Part shown: one piece after another, positions 1-5,398 of the stretch
How the letters are laid out: each line of letters opens with the position of its first letter
Position numbering within the stretch: position 1 is the stretch's first letter
Origin: Candidatus Geoarchaeota archaeon
Lineage (GTDB): Archaea; Thermoproteota; Thermoprotei; Gearchaeales; WAQG01
DNA: 11,304 nucleotides
Direction of reading: 5' to 3'
Assembly: GCA_015520395.1 (NCBI GenBank)
Contig: WAQG01000220.1
Coordinates: forward strand, 1-11,304
Position numbers and translations under genes: made by a program
Notes under the pieces: generated by a model
The model's database searches: none
The model's input: the letters and a program-made list of their open reading frames with translations, nothing else
What the model was told of the DNA's origin: nothing

Positions 1-422
1 ACTACATACTGCCCAGGGCCGACGTATGGGAGATAAAGCGCATCCTTTCAATGGGCGGGCTTGTGGTCGTCGGTGGGCTGGCAATAGGCCAATCAACCAC
101 AGCCACAGCCGCGGTTCTCGCTGAGATGAGCGGGGCTGAAGAGCTGATCTACGCCACAAATGTGGAGGGGGTTTATAACAAGGATCCGAGGCGTCACCCT
201 GATGCAAAGCTTCTGAAGGAGGTCACCGTCGGCGAACTGAGGAGGATACTTGCCAGGGCTAAGGCCGCCGCTGGAACGTATCCCCTCTTTGATGAGGTGT
301 CCCTAGACATAATAGAGCGGGCGGGCTTCAGGGTGGTGGTGGTTGATGGGAGGCGGGTCGAGAACATAGAGATCGCGATGCGTGGGGGTAGGGTGGGCAC
401 CCTTGTGCTTCCAGGCCCATGA
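1..422 (+). CDS. pyrH: Archaeal UMP kinase, C-terminal part (5' end outside window)
   Basis: Phosphorylates UMP to UDP with ATP in the cytoplasm, a step of pyrimidine nucleotide synthesis. The reading frame is open from base 3, upstream of the first ATG at 51, and the residues before that ATG (ending EIKRILSMGG) fit the family, so this is a 5'-truncated gene and not one starting at 51. About 139 residues are visible of the roughly 225 usual for archaeal PyrH. Amino-acid-kinase family landmarks are present: the glycine-rich GGLAIGQST segment, the ATNVEGVYNKDP nucleotide-binding segment, and a C-terminal strand ending in GTLVLPGP. It belongs to the archaeal UMPK branch, not the bacterial hexameric type. 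The stop codon TGA (420-422) is followed by a hairpin at 451-475. Identification is firm; other amino-acid kinases (aspartokinase, FomA-like) are less likely because of the GVYNKDP context. Confidence 0.93.
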   Translation, partial: YILPRADVWEIKRILSMGGLVVVGGLAIGQSTTATAAVLAEMSGAEELIYATNVEGVYNKDPRRHPDAKLLKEVTVGELRRILARAKAAAGTYPLFDEVSLDIIERAGFRVVVVDGRRVENIEIAMRGGRVGTLVLPGP

Positions 423-502
423 TCGGGTGTTGCCAAGTTAAGCTAATTAGAGGGGTTTGCTCTCTTTTAACCCCTATACATTTTGACAGCACCCATGATC
501 GG
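416..502. repeat. 11-bp direct repeat flanking the pyrH 3' hairpin
   Basis: CCCATGATCGG occurs at 416-426, spanning the pyrH stop codon, and again at 492-502, 44 bases before the tRNA. The copies are identical and in the same orientation, 76 bases apart, with the 451-475 hairpin between them. No inverted-repeat ends or transposase remnant lie between. This may be the trace of a small duplication; a functional role is not evident. Confidence 0.55.
451..475 (+). terminator. Hairpin with T-rich loop downstream of pyrH
   Basis: AGGGGTT (451-457) pairs perfectly with AACCCCT (469-475) around an 11-base pyrimidine-rich loop that contains TCTCTTTT. It lies 28 bases after the pyrH stop. Archaeal termination relies mainly on T-rich stretches, so the loop run and the stem together make a plausible terminator separating pyrH from the tRNA gene. 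There is no T-run directly after the stem. Confidence 0.5.
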
Positions 503-510
503 CGGATAAA

Positions 511-518
511 GCTAAAAT
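511..518 (+). promoter_or_regulatory. Possible TATA box of tRNA-Leu
   Basis: GCTAAAAT is centred about 31 bases before the mature tRNA 5' end, the usual distance when transcription starts a few bases upstream of the tRNA. A second AT-rich element, TTACATAT (526-533), is closer than expected for a TATA box. Assignment is by spacing only. Confidence 0.35.
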
Positions 519-545
519 CCAGACCTTACATATCTATTGATGGGT

Positions 546-661
546 GCGGGGGTGGCCGAGCCAGGCCAAAGGCGGCGGGCTCAAGATCCCTTCAAAGTGG
601 GGTTGGATGGGAAACCCGCTCCCTTAGGGGTGCGTGGGTTCAAATCCCACCCCCCGCACCA
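546..661 (+). tRNA. tRNA-Leu(CAA) with intron and encoded CCA
   Basis: This is a class II tRNA reading UUG codons. The acceptor stem is GCGGGGG (546-552) with CCCCCGC (651-657), all seven pairs Watson-Crick, followed by discriminator A658 and a genome-encoded CCA (659-661). The T arm is GTGGG-TTCAAAT-CCCAC (634-650). The anticodon stem GCGGG (575-579) pairs with CCCGC (615-619), with anticodon CAA at 582-584. A long variable arm (CCC...GGG, 621-630) marks it as leucine-type, and the D-arm and the discriminator A fit leucine over serine. A 28-base intron sits between positions 37 and 38. A run of five T (666-670) directly follows and probably ends transcription. Confidence 0.95.
586..613 (+). 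other. Archaeal tRNA intron (28 nt) with bulge-helix-bulge motif
   Basis: The canonical position 37/38 intron is framed by a strict hBHBh' motif. The anticodon stem (575-579/615-619) leads to a 4-bp helix CTCA (580-583) with TGGG (608-611). This is flanked by two 3-base bulges, AGA (584-586, cut after G585) and AAA (612-614, cut after A613), then a short outer helix TCC (587-589) with GGA (605-607). Both cuts fall between bulge bases 2 and 3, as the archaeal splicing endonuclease requires. That enzyme is encoded at 9020-9565. Confidence 0.93.
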
Positions 662-665
662 ACAA

Positions 666-670
666 TTTTT
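666..670 (+). terminator. T5 run after tRNA-Leu
   Basis: TTTTT begins four bases after the encoded CCA. Archaeal RNA polymerase stops at such oligo-T runs, and the next gene is convergent, so termination is expected here. Confidence 0.5.
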
Positions 671-689
671 GGCTAAGGGCGAGGGCTTT

Positions 690-1913
690 CTAGGCAGATG
701 ACCTCATCTTTCCTGCAAAGGCGTAGACCCCCAGGGTCATTAGGACGTTTGTCAGTATTATCGTGTTAATTATTATGTTGTAGATCATGGTTTTAAGGGG
801 TAGGTTTAGGGTTATTAGGAGCTGGGCGAATATGGCTGGAACAAGGCCTCTCCCATAGAGGGAGGCGGCTGTCCAGACCTCGGAGGCCCTTGGGTGAGGC
901 ACCGTTGAGTATATTGAGAAGGCCCTTTCGAGCAGTAGTAGGAGCGATGCGACCAGCGCTATTGGGAGGCTCGTCAGCTCGCTGATGGGCAATGTGTAGA
1001 TGAGGCCTATGGCGGCGAAGAAGAAGGCCCTCATAATGAATGTGATCTCGCCATGGACACTCCTAGTCTTCACCGTAAGGCCTGAAATCTCCAGCGGCGA
1101 GCTCTCAATGCCCAAGATTAGCGTTAGAAACCTGTAGTTCCCAATTATTAGGCCGAATGCCAGGGCCGCCATCGCGCCACTTCCGCCCAGCCAAGCGGTA
1201 ACGGTATAGACCAGCAGCAATATTCCGAGGGTTGCGACATAGCCATGCTCCTCCCTTGAAAGCCTCTTCATAACGTAAAGCCAGGCAAGGCCTATGAGTC
1301 CCCCGGTGAAGAGGCCGACCGAGATCGTGGAGACAAGGCCTTTCACGGCTACATATATGTTGGCAGTCTGGCCACCCATGTATGAGAGGAGGGTTGTGGC
1401 TGCTATCAAGGTATAGACGTCGGTGAGGGCGGCCTGAATCGCGATTATGTGTTTGACCTCCTCCCCAAACCGCATCTTCATGACCAGGGGCAAGACGTCG
1501 GCCGAGCCCGTCGTCGCTAAAACGGAGCCCAGGAAGAGGCAGTAGCTCCATCTAAGGTGGAGGAGGCCCTTCGCCATTACAGCCACGGCGACAGTCCCAA
1601 TCCCAAAATCCATGAGGCTGAAGGCCAAGCCCCGGGGGCTCTCCTTGATCATCTTGTAGAGATCTAGAGATAGGCCTGTGTCGAACATCACGAGGGCCAG
1701 TGTCAGCTCAGCGATATATTCGGTCGAGCTGAGGATCTGATCCCTAGAGAATATGGAGATGCCTGTAAGGTAGGTGAAAAGGGGGCCGATGAGGACTCCC
1801 AGGAAGATCAGGGAAAGTGTATCGGGTATATATGTCTTTCTGAAAATGACATTGGCGATAAAGCCTAAGAGTATTATTCCTGACGCTATCATAAAGCTGG
1901 TGACCAGATCCAT
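690..1913 (-). CDS. CPA-type monovalent cation/proton antiporter
   Basis: A 407-residue protein that is hydrophobic throughout, with about 11-13 membrane helices, of the Na+/H+ exchanger superfamily (NhaP/Kef-like, archaeal branch). It would exchange Na+ or K+ for protons across the cytoplasmic membrane. Family landmarks are MFDTGLSLDL (76-85, the usual FxxGL..D helix), LATTGSADVLPLV (132-144, the crossover helix), ALTDV (162-166) with D165 as the likely ion-binding aspartate, and GRGLVPAI (354-361). Two positions differ from classical CPA1 exchangers: the TDP motif reads TGS (135-137), and the glutamate usually five residues before the binding aspartate is Q160. There is no C-terminal TrkA or USP domain. 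The ATG at 1913 is preceded by a purine-rich AGAGGG, and a clear TATA box lies about 60 bases upstream, so it probably has its own promoter. Ion specificity cannot be read from sequence. Confidence 0.85.
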   Translation of the reverse strand: MDLVTSFMIASGIILLGFIANVIFRKTYIPDTLSLIFLGVLIGPLFTYLTGISIFSRDQILSSTEYIAELTLALVMFDTGLSLDLYKMIKESPRGLAFSLMDFGIGTVAVAVMAKGLLHLRWSYCLFLGSVLATTGSADVLPLVMKMRFGEEVKHIIAIQAALTDVYTLIAATTLLSYMGGQTANIYVAVKGLVSTISVGLFTGGLIGLAWLYVMKRLSREEHGYVATLGILLLVYTVTAWLGGSGAMAALAFGLIIGNYRFLTLILGIESSPLEISGLTVKTRSVHGEITFIMRAFFFAAIGLIYTLPISELTSLPIALVASLLLLLERAFSIYSTVPHPRASEVWTAASLYGRGLVPAIFAQLLITLNLPLKTMIYNIIINTIILTNVLMTLGVYAFAGKMRSSA

Positions 1914-1967
1914 CAGCCCGCCCTCTAATCATTAATAAACATAACAGGGATTTATTTCCAACTCAGA

Positions 1968-1977
1968 GTATTTAAAC
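1968..1977 (-). promoter_or_regulatory. TATA box of the antiporter gene
   Basis: Read on the minus strand this is GTTTAAATAC, close to the archaeal consensus TTTAWAWR. It is centred about 59 bases before the antiporter start, which would give a leader of roughly 30 bases containing the AGAGGG ribosome-binding element. Confidence 0.6.
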
Positions 1978-2028
1978 CTCCAAATCTACACTATACAGCA
2001 CCCCTAATGAACGTAGGGCGGAGGCTGG

Positions 2029-2586
2029 TCAATCCTCGGCCTCAAAGATATGCTCGAAGCCTTTTATGCCAGCTATGAGGTGGAGGATGCCTAGGACGTA
2101 GAAGACCGCTGTCAAGGCTATGTGGAACTTTCGCCAATACCTGAATGGCCCCATCTTCTGTGGTAGCCTTCTATAGATGTAGCGGCCGAAGAAGCCGCTT
2201 AGAACTATGATTGGGGCGAGTAGGGCCGGGGCCCCAGCTATCAGGTGCTTGGTCTCATGGAAGAGCCAGGCTAACTCTAAGAATTTCGGCTTGCTCAGTA
2301 TCCCTGCATGGATCAGCACTATTAACGGCCCTATAGTATCGAGAACCATGTGGATGGCAAGCCACCTGGATAATCCGCCGAGCCTTATGGCAAGCCTCCC
2401 GCCAACCCTCTTCACAACGCTGTAGAATTGGGCGATTATCATGAGGATGACGCCGATGTAGGCCGTTGCCCGCGCATATGGGTTGCCGCCCTTCAGCTTC
2501 TTGAGGGGGTCCTTCCAGAAATCCTTAGGAGGCTTTTTCCTAAGAGCCTCGGAGAGGTTTATCGAGGCTATGACTAGTGGTATCAT
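2029..2586 (-). CDS. Standalone di-heme b-type cytochrome (ferric reductase-like membrane domain)
   Basis: A 185-residue membrane protein with about four helices (roughly 40-57, 75-95, 116-134, 153-173). Two helices each carry a histidine pair at identical spacing: H79/H93 and H155/H169, both H-X13-H. This is the signature of two stacked bis-histidine b hemes, as in ferric-chelate reductases/NADPH oxidases and cytochrome b subunits. The loop GRYIYRRLP (134-142) is also typical of the ferric-reductase-like membrane domain. No FAD, NAD(P)H or iron-sulfur domain is attached, so electrons must come from another protein or from quinol. H110 and H114 are extra histidines near a membrane face. An in-frame TAA lies just upstream of ATG 2586, which fixes that as the earliest start; no Shine-Dalgarno is visible. 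It lies 142 bases downstream of nikR on the same strand. Electron donor and acceptor are unknown. Confidence 0.72.
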   Translation of the reverse strand: MIPLVIASINLSEALRKKPPKDFWKDPLKKLKGGNPYARATAYIGVILMIIAQFYSVVKRVGGRLAIRLGGLSRWLAIHMVLDTIGPLIVLIHAGILSKPKFLELAWLFHETKHLIAGAPALLAPIIVLSGFFGRYIYRRLPQKMGPFRYWRKFHIALTAVFYVLGILHLIAGIKGFEHIFEAED

Positions 2587-2728
2587 AGATTATGAAGATT
2601 AGCGACGCTATTGTCCTTATCCTCATTGCCACAGTACCCCACCTTTCAAAGAAACAAAAAGGTTGTAGTCTAGTCTCTACCCGTCAAAAACACTTGAGCG
2701 GCAAAAATATAGCGGGGAGGCTGGCCGA
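2587..2728 (-). promoter_or_regulatory. Intergenic leader between nikR and the cytochrome gene
   Basis: On the minus strand two T-rich runs follow the nikR stop (TATATTTTTG at 2704-2713 and GTTTTTG at about 2688-2694), either of which could end the nikR transcript. GCTATATTTTT could instead be a TATA box, which would leave the cytochrome gene a leader near 100 bases. That leader holds an inverted repeat, ACCTTT (2641-2646) with AAAGGT (2658-2663), around an 11-base loop. No TATA box lies at the leaderless distance from ATG 2586. No convincing ORF is present. Confidence 0.4.
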
Positions 2729-3136
2729 CTATTCGCTTATAGGGACGATCGTATATTTTACTTGCTGTATACCCCTTATTGCCCTTATCCTGCCTATGAA
2801 CTCCATGATCTCGTCCACGTCACCCTCAGCTATGTATATCTCTAGGCAGTAATCCTTGCCCAAGTGTATATGCATGTCACCTGAGACAATATAGTCGTAT
2901 TCGTGTCTAAGCCTCGTCAACCTCTCATCAACATCGTGTCTCTCATGCCTAGATATCACGGTTATCGTAGCGATGACCCGCCCACGCTCCAGCCTGCTCA
3001 GCTCATATTCGGCTAATAGATTCCTAATAGCATCTCTTACCGCCTCCGAGCGGCTTGAATAGCCCCTGCTCTTAACGAACTCCTCTAACCTGTCAAGGAG
3101 CTCTGGGGTTAGGGAGATGCTTATGATCGTCATCAT
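2729..3136 (-). CDS. nikR: Nickel-responsive transcriptional repressor NikR
   Basis: A 135-residue regulator that binds Ni2+ and then operator DNA. The N-terminal ribbon-helix-helix domain (about 3-45, ISISLTPELLDRLEEF then SSRSEAVRDAIR) contacts DNA as a dimer; the C-terminal ACT-like domain (about 55-132) forms the tetramer and holds nickel. All four high-affinity ligands are present at the spacing of E. coli H76, H87, H89, C95: here H78, H89, H91 and C97 (in MHIHLGKDYC). Length is typical. Two tandem ATGs (3136 and 3133) are possible; the first lies about 27 bases from a TATA element, so the message is probably leaderless. It is divergent from a heavy-metal ATPase and shares its promoter region, which suggests it controls that pump, itself, or both. 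No nickel uptake genes are in the window. Confidence 0.93.
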   Translation of the reverse strand: MMTIISISLTPELLDRLEEFVKSRGYSSRSEAVRDAIRNLLAEYELSRLERGRVIATITVISRHERHDVDERLTRLRHEYDYIVSGDMHIHLGKDYCLEIYIAEGDVDEIMEFIGRIRAIRGIQQVKYTIVPISE

Positions 3137-3157
3137 TAATAAGTCATGTCCCTTACT

Positions 3158-3174
3158 TTAATAAATATTATTAA
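3158..3174. promoter_or_regulatory. 17-bp palindrome in the nikR/ATPase promoter, candidate NikR operator
   Basis: TTAATAA-ATA-TTATTAA is a perfect 7-3-7 inverted repeat centred on 3166. It covers the minus-strand TATA element (AATATTTATTAAAG) at the right distance for leaderless transcription of nikR from 3136. Further TTAATAAG copies begin at 3136 and 3200. A bound regulator here would block TBP at nikR. It does not resemble the E. coli GTATGA-N16-TCATAC operator, and pure AT composition means it could simply be a symmetric TATA region. Confidence 0.45.
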
Positions 3175-3183
3175 GAGCATTGA

Positions 3184-3193
3184 ACTAATTAGT
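3184..3193. repeat. 10-bp palindrome upstream of the ATPase
   Basis: ACTAATTAGT is a perfect palindrome 40 bases before the preferred ATPase start and just upstream of its TATA element. It is a possible operator half of the divergent promoter; short AT-rich palindromes also arise by chance. Confidence 0.3.
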
Positions 3194-3199
3194 ATCAAC

Positions 3200-3212
3200 T
3201 TAATAAGCTTAA
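3200..3212 (+). promoter_or_regulatory. TATA element of the heavy-metal ATPase gene
   Basis: TTAATAAGCTTAA is centred near 3205, about 28 bases before ATG 3233. No Shine-Dalgarno precedes that ATG, so a leaderless transcript starting at or next to 3233 is the simplest reading. Confidence 0.5.
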
Positions 3213-3232
3213 CGGCTCATCTAACGTTTGGA

Positions 3233-5194
3233 ATGACTGAGAATCCCTTTAAGGTCGAGTTAGAAGAGCATGATGAGGGCTGCGATGTATGTGAAGTTAG
3301 CATAGGCGAGGGAGAACATGAGTTGGAAATTAAGGAGGGCATCAAGGTTATTGCAGCCTCAGGCGTGCTTCTCTTCTTAGGCCTGATTGCCGAATTTTTC
3401 CTAGGATTACCCATGCTGGCCTACGTTCTCTTCATTCTGACAGCTGTGGTTTCCGGCCATGAGATATTCAGAAAGGGCTTTTCATCACTATTATTCAGGA
3501 GGAGGCTTACTATAGATGTCCTAATAAGCATTGCAGCCATCGGCAGCTTCTTTATAGGCCATGGAGAGGAGGGGGCTGCGGTTCTTTTTCTCTTCTACAT
3601 TGCTGAGTTCCTCGAGGAATATGCTGTTGAGAGGGCGAGAAGATCCATCCGTATGCTAATGGAGCTAACTCCGAAGACTGCCCTGGTCAGAAGGGGTAAT
3701 AGGGAGGTGGAGGTTCCTGTTCACGAGGTTGGTGTAGGTGAGATTGTGATTGTGCGTCCGGGCGAGAAGATCCCCATAGATGGCTTGGTTGTGAAGGGTA
3801 TGGCTAGTGTGGATCAGGCCCCGGTGACCGGCGAGTCGATACCCGTTCCGAAGGAGGTTGGCGATGAGGTATATGCTGGAACGATTAATGTTGACGGCTT
3901 CCTTGAGGTAAAGGTTATTAGGCCTGCCAGTGAAAGCATGATTTCAAAGATAGCGAGGCTTGTTGAGGAGGCTCAAAGGAGGAAGTCAAGGGTGGAGAGG
4001 TTCGTTGACAGATTTTCCAGGTATTACACGCCACTGGTGGTGTTCTTAGCCTTGAATGTGGCTATTATACCGCCTTTCATATTTGGCCTACCCATGAATG
4101 AATGGGTTTACAGGGCCTTAGTGTTGCTGGTAGTTTCCTGTCCCTGCGCCCTAGCCATCTCAACGCCAGTAGCCATGGTATCCGCGATAACGGGAGCTGC
4201 AAGGAATGGTGTTTTGATTAAAGGTGGAACGTATGTGGAGGAGGTTGGAAAGGTGAGGATTTTTGCCTTCGACAAGACCGGAACGCTAACTGAAGGGAAC
4301 CCCGAAGTAACCGATGTTATGGCGTTTGATGGCGGGGAAGCCGAGGTTTTAAGAATTGCTGCTTCGATCGAGGCTCGATCCGAGCATCCAATAGCAAAAG
4401 CCATTGTTAGATACGCGGAGTCCAGGGGTGTAGAGAGGGCTGAGGTTACAGACTTTAAGTCCATTCCCGGCAGGGGCGTTATTGGAGTCCTTGATGGAAG
4501 GGAATACCGGATCGGAAGCAAAAAACTTTTTGATGGTAAGTTGAATGCGCAATTGGAGAGGAGTATCAGAGAGTTTGAGAGTCAGGGCAAAACCGTAGTG
4601 CTTCTAGGAAACAGTGAGAAGGTGATTGGGCTCATAGCCCTAAGGGATAGGGTTAGAGATGGCGCACAGACTGTAATTAATAAGCTTAAGAAGCTCGGGA
4701 TAAGCACGGTCATGCTCACAGGCGACAATGAAAAAACTGGGCGGGCGATAGCAGACCTCCTAGGCATAGACATATGCTGGGCCGGGCTGCTCCCTGAGGA
4801 TAAGGTGAGGATTATTGAAGAGCTCTCTAAAAGATATGGAGGCGTTGCGATGGTTGGCGACGGTATTAACGATGCTCCAGCGCTGGCCAGGGCGGACGTG
4901 GGAATAGCCATGGGGGTCATTGGAAGCGATATTGCACTCGAAACCGCGGACATAGCCTTAATGCGTGATGACCTCTCACGGGTTCCCTACCTTGTTGAGC
5001 TCAGCAAGACAGCACTACGGGTCGTAAGAGAAAATATTGCCGCATCAATTATTGTAAAGGGCGCCTTCGCCGTCCTCGCGCTAGTTGGAATGATAACCTT
5101 ATGGTTGGCTGTAGGCATCGGGGACATGGGGCTGTCACTAGCGGTGATACTTAACGCCATGCGCCTCTCATTAATAAAACCCTCCAGGATATAG
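3233..5194 (+). CDS. P1B-2 type heavy-metal ATPase (Zn/Cd/Pb, possibly Ni/Co, efflux)
   Basis: An ATP-driven pump of the cytoplasmic membrane, 653 residues from the preferred start. The frame is open to an ATG at 3146, but those 29 codons are AT-rich, cover the TATA element, and look non-coding. Landmarks in 653-residue numbering: TGES 199-202 (actuator), CPC 303-305 (metal site in TM6), DKTGT with phosphorylated D347, HP 385-386 (P1B hallmark), TGDN 496-499, GDGIND 542-547. N601-X7-K609 in TM7 and D631-x-G633 in TM8 match the P1B-2 (ZntA-like) signature for divalent Zn, Cd and Pb. CPC argues against the cobalt-type SPC class. There is no N-terminal HMA domain; instead a short acidic stretch holds CDVC (17-20) and histidines. 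It is divergent from nikR, so nickel-linked regulation is likely even though the motifs say zinc/cadmium. Confidence 0.9.
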   Translation: MTENPFKVELEEHDEGCDVCEVSIGEGEHELEIKEGIKVIAASGVLLFLGLIAEFFLGLPMLAYVLFILTAVVSGHEIFRKGFSSLLFRRRLTIDVLISIAAIGSFFIGHGEEGAAVLFLFYIAEFLEEYAVERARRSIRMLMELTPKTALVRRGNREVEVPVHEVGVGEIVIVRPGEKIPIDGLVVKGMASVDQAPVTGESIPVPKEVGDEVYAGTINVDGFLEVKVIRPASESMISKIARLVEEAQRRKSRVERFVDRFSRYYTPLVVFLALNVAIIPPFIFGLPMNEWVYRALVLLVVSCPCALAISTPVAMVSAITGAARNGVLIKGGTYVEEVGKVRIFAFDKTGTLTEGNPEVTDVMAFDGGEAEVLRIAASIEARSEHPIAKAIVRYAESRGVERAEVTDFKSIPGRGVIGVLDGREYRIGSKKLFDGKLNAQLERSIREFESQGKTVVLLGNSEKVIGLIALRDRVRDGAQTVINKLKKLGISTVMLTGDNEKTGRAIADLLGIDICWAGLLPEDKVRIIEELSKRYGGVAMVGDGINDAPALARADVGIAMGVIGSDIALETADIALMRDDLSRVPYLVELSKTALRVVRENIAASIIVKGAFAVLALVGMITLWLAVGIGDMGLSLAVILNAMRLSLIKPSRI

Positions 5195-5260
5195 GGAGTA
5201 ACATAAGCTTACTTAAGAGCTAAACCTGCATTGGCTCCTCCACGTGATATACTAATATAT

Positions 5261-5272
5261 TTGTATATACAA
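5261..5272. promoter_or_regulatory. 12-bp palindrome, candidate operator
   Basis: TTGTATATACAA is perfectly self-complementary and lies about 20 bases upstream of the TATA box at 5289-5297 that should drive the small ORF and the transporter. The position suits an activator or repressor dimer. The ATPase gene ends 66 bases earlier, so the palindrome belongs to the downstream unit. Confidence 0.4.
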
Positions 5273-5288
5273 TAGTTTGTTATAGAAA

Positions 5289-5297
5289 TCTTTAAAT
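5289..5297 (+). promoter_or_regulatory. TATA box of the small ORF / transporter unit
   Basis: CTTTAAATA (5289-5297) is a near-consensus archaeal TATA box. Transcription should start near 5318-5320, immediately before the GAGGAG ribosome-binding sequence (5324-5329) and the 22-codon ORF, so that ORF would be the first translated unit of the message. Confidence 0.65.
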
Positions 5298-5329
5298 ACT
5301 TACCTTTCTAAAAGCAGGAGAGTGAGGAG

Positions 5330-5398
5330 ATGATAGGAATGGTGAGGTTTAGAGGCAGAGAGAGGCAGTTTCTGAAGAGGTGGTTGGCTACAGTATGA
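5330..5398 (+). CDS. Small ORF (22 codons) overlapping the transporter start, leader peptide or remnant
   Basis: It encodes MIGMVRFRGRERQFLKRW and a few more residues, strongly basic. Its TGA (5396-5398) overlaps the ATG (5395-5397) of the transporter as ATGA, the usual arrangement for translational coupling. GAGGAG (5324-5329) touches the first ATG but is 9 bases before the in-frame ATG at 5339, so the product may be 19 residues. A consensus TATA box sits at the right distance. The F-x-GRER-x-FL pattern recalls the first residues of archaeal AAA-type ATPases, so this could be the broken head of such a gene rather than a leader peptide. I see nothing that proves translation. Confidence 0.4.
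   Translation: MIGMVRFRGRERQFLKRWLATV

Noticed and set aside
419..676. 85-residue ORF across the pyrH end and tRNA gene
   Set aside because: It reads through the terminator hairpin and the whole tRNA-Leu, so it is a chance frame.
1105..1551. 148-residue ORF within the antiporter gene on the same strand
   Set aside because: It is an out-of-frame shadow; the main frame encodes the conserved helices.
2592..2852. 86-residue plus-strand ORF over the nikR 3' end
   Set aside because: Half of it is antisense to nikR, the rest is the intergenic region; there is no recognisable domain or ribosome-binding site.
3146..3232. N-terminal extension of the heavy-metal ATPase (29 codons)
   Set aside because: The stretch is AT-rich, contains the TATA element and the 17-bp palindrome, and translates to a low-complexity Ile/Leu/Ser run; ATG 3233 has proper promoter spacing.
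3269..3275. ATGATGA resembling a C box of a C/D sRNA
   Set aside because: It lies in the coding N-terminus of the ATPase and no matching D box with guide spacing was found.
4108..4953. Antisense ORFs opposite the ATPase gene
   Set aside because: Ser/Pro/Thr-rich translations that mirror the codon pattern of the sense strand, without domains or promoters.
5202..5225. Possible terminator hairpin after the ATPase gene (AGCT...AGCT)
   Set aside because: The stem is only about four pairs with no T-run following.
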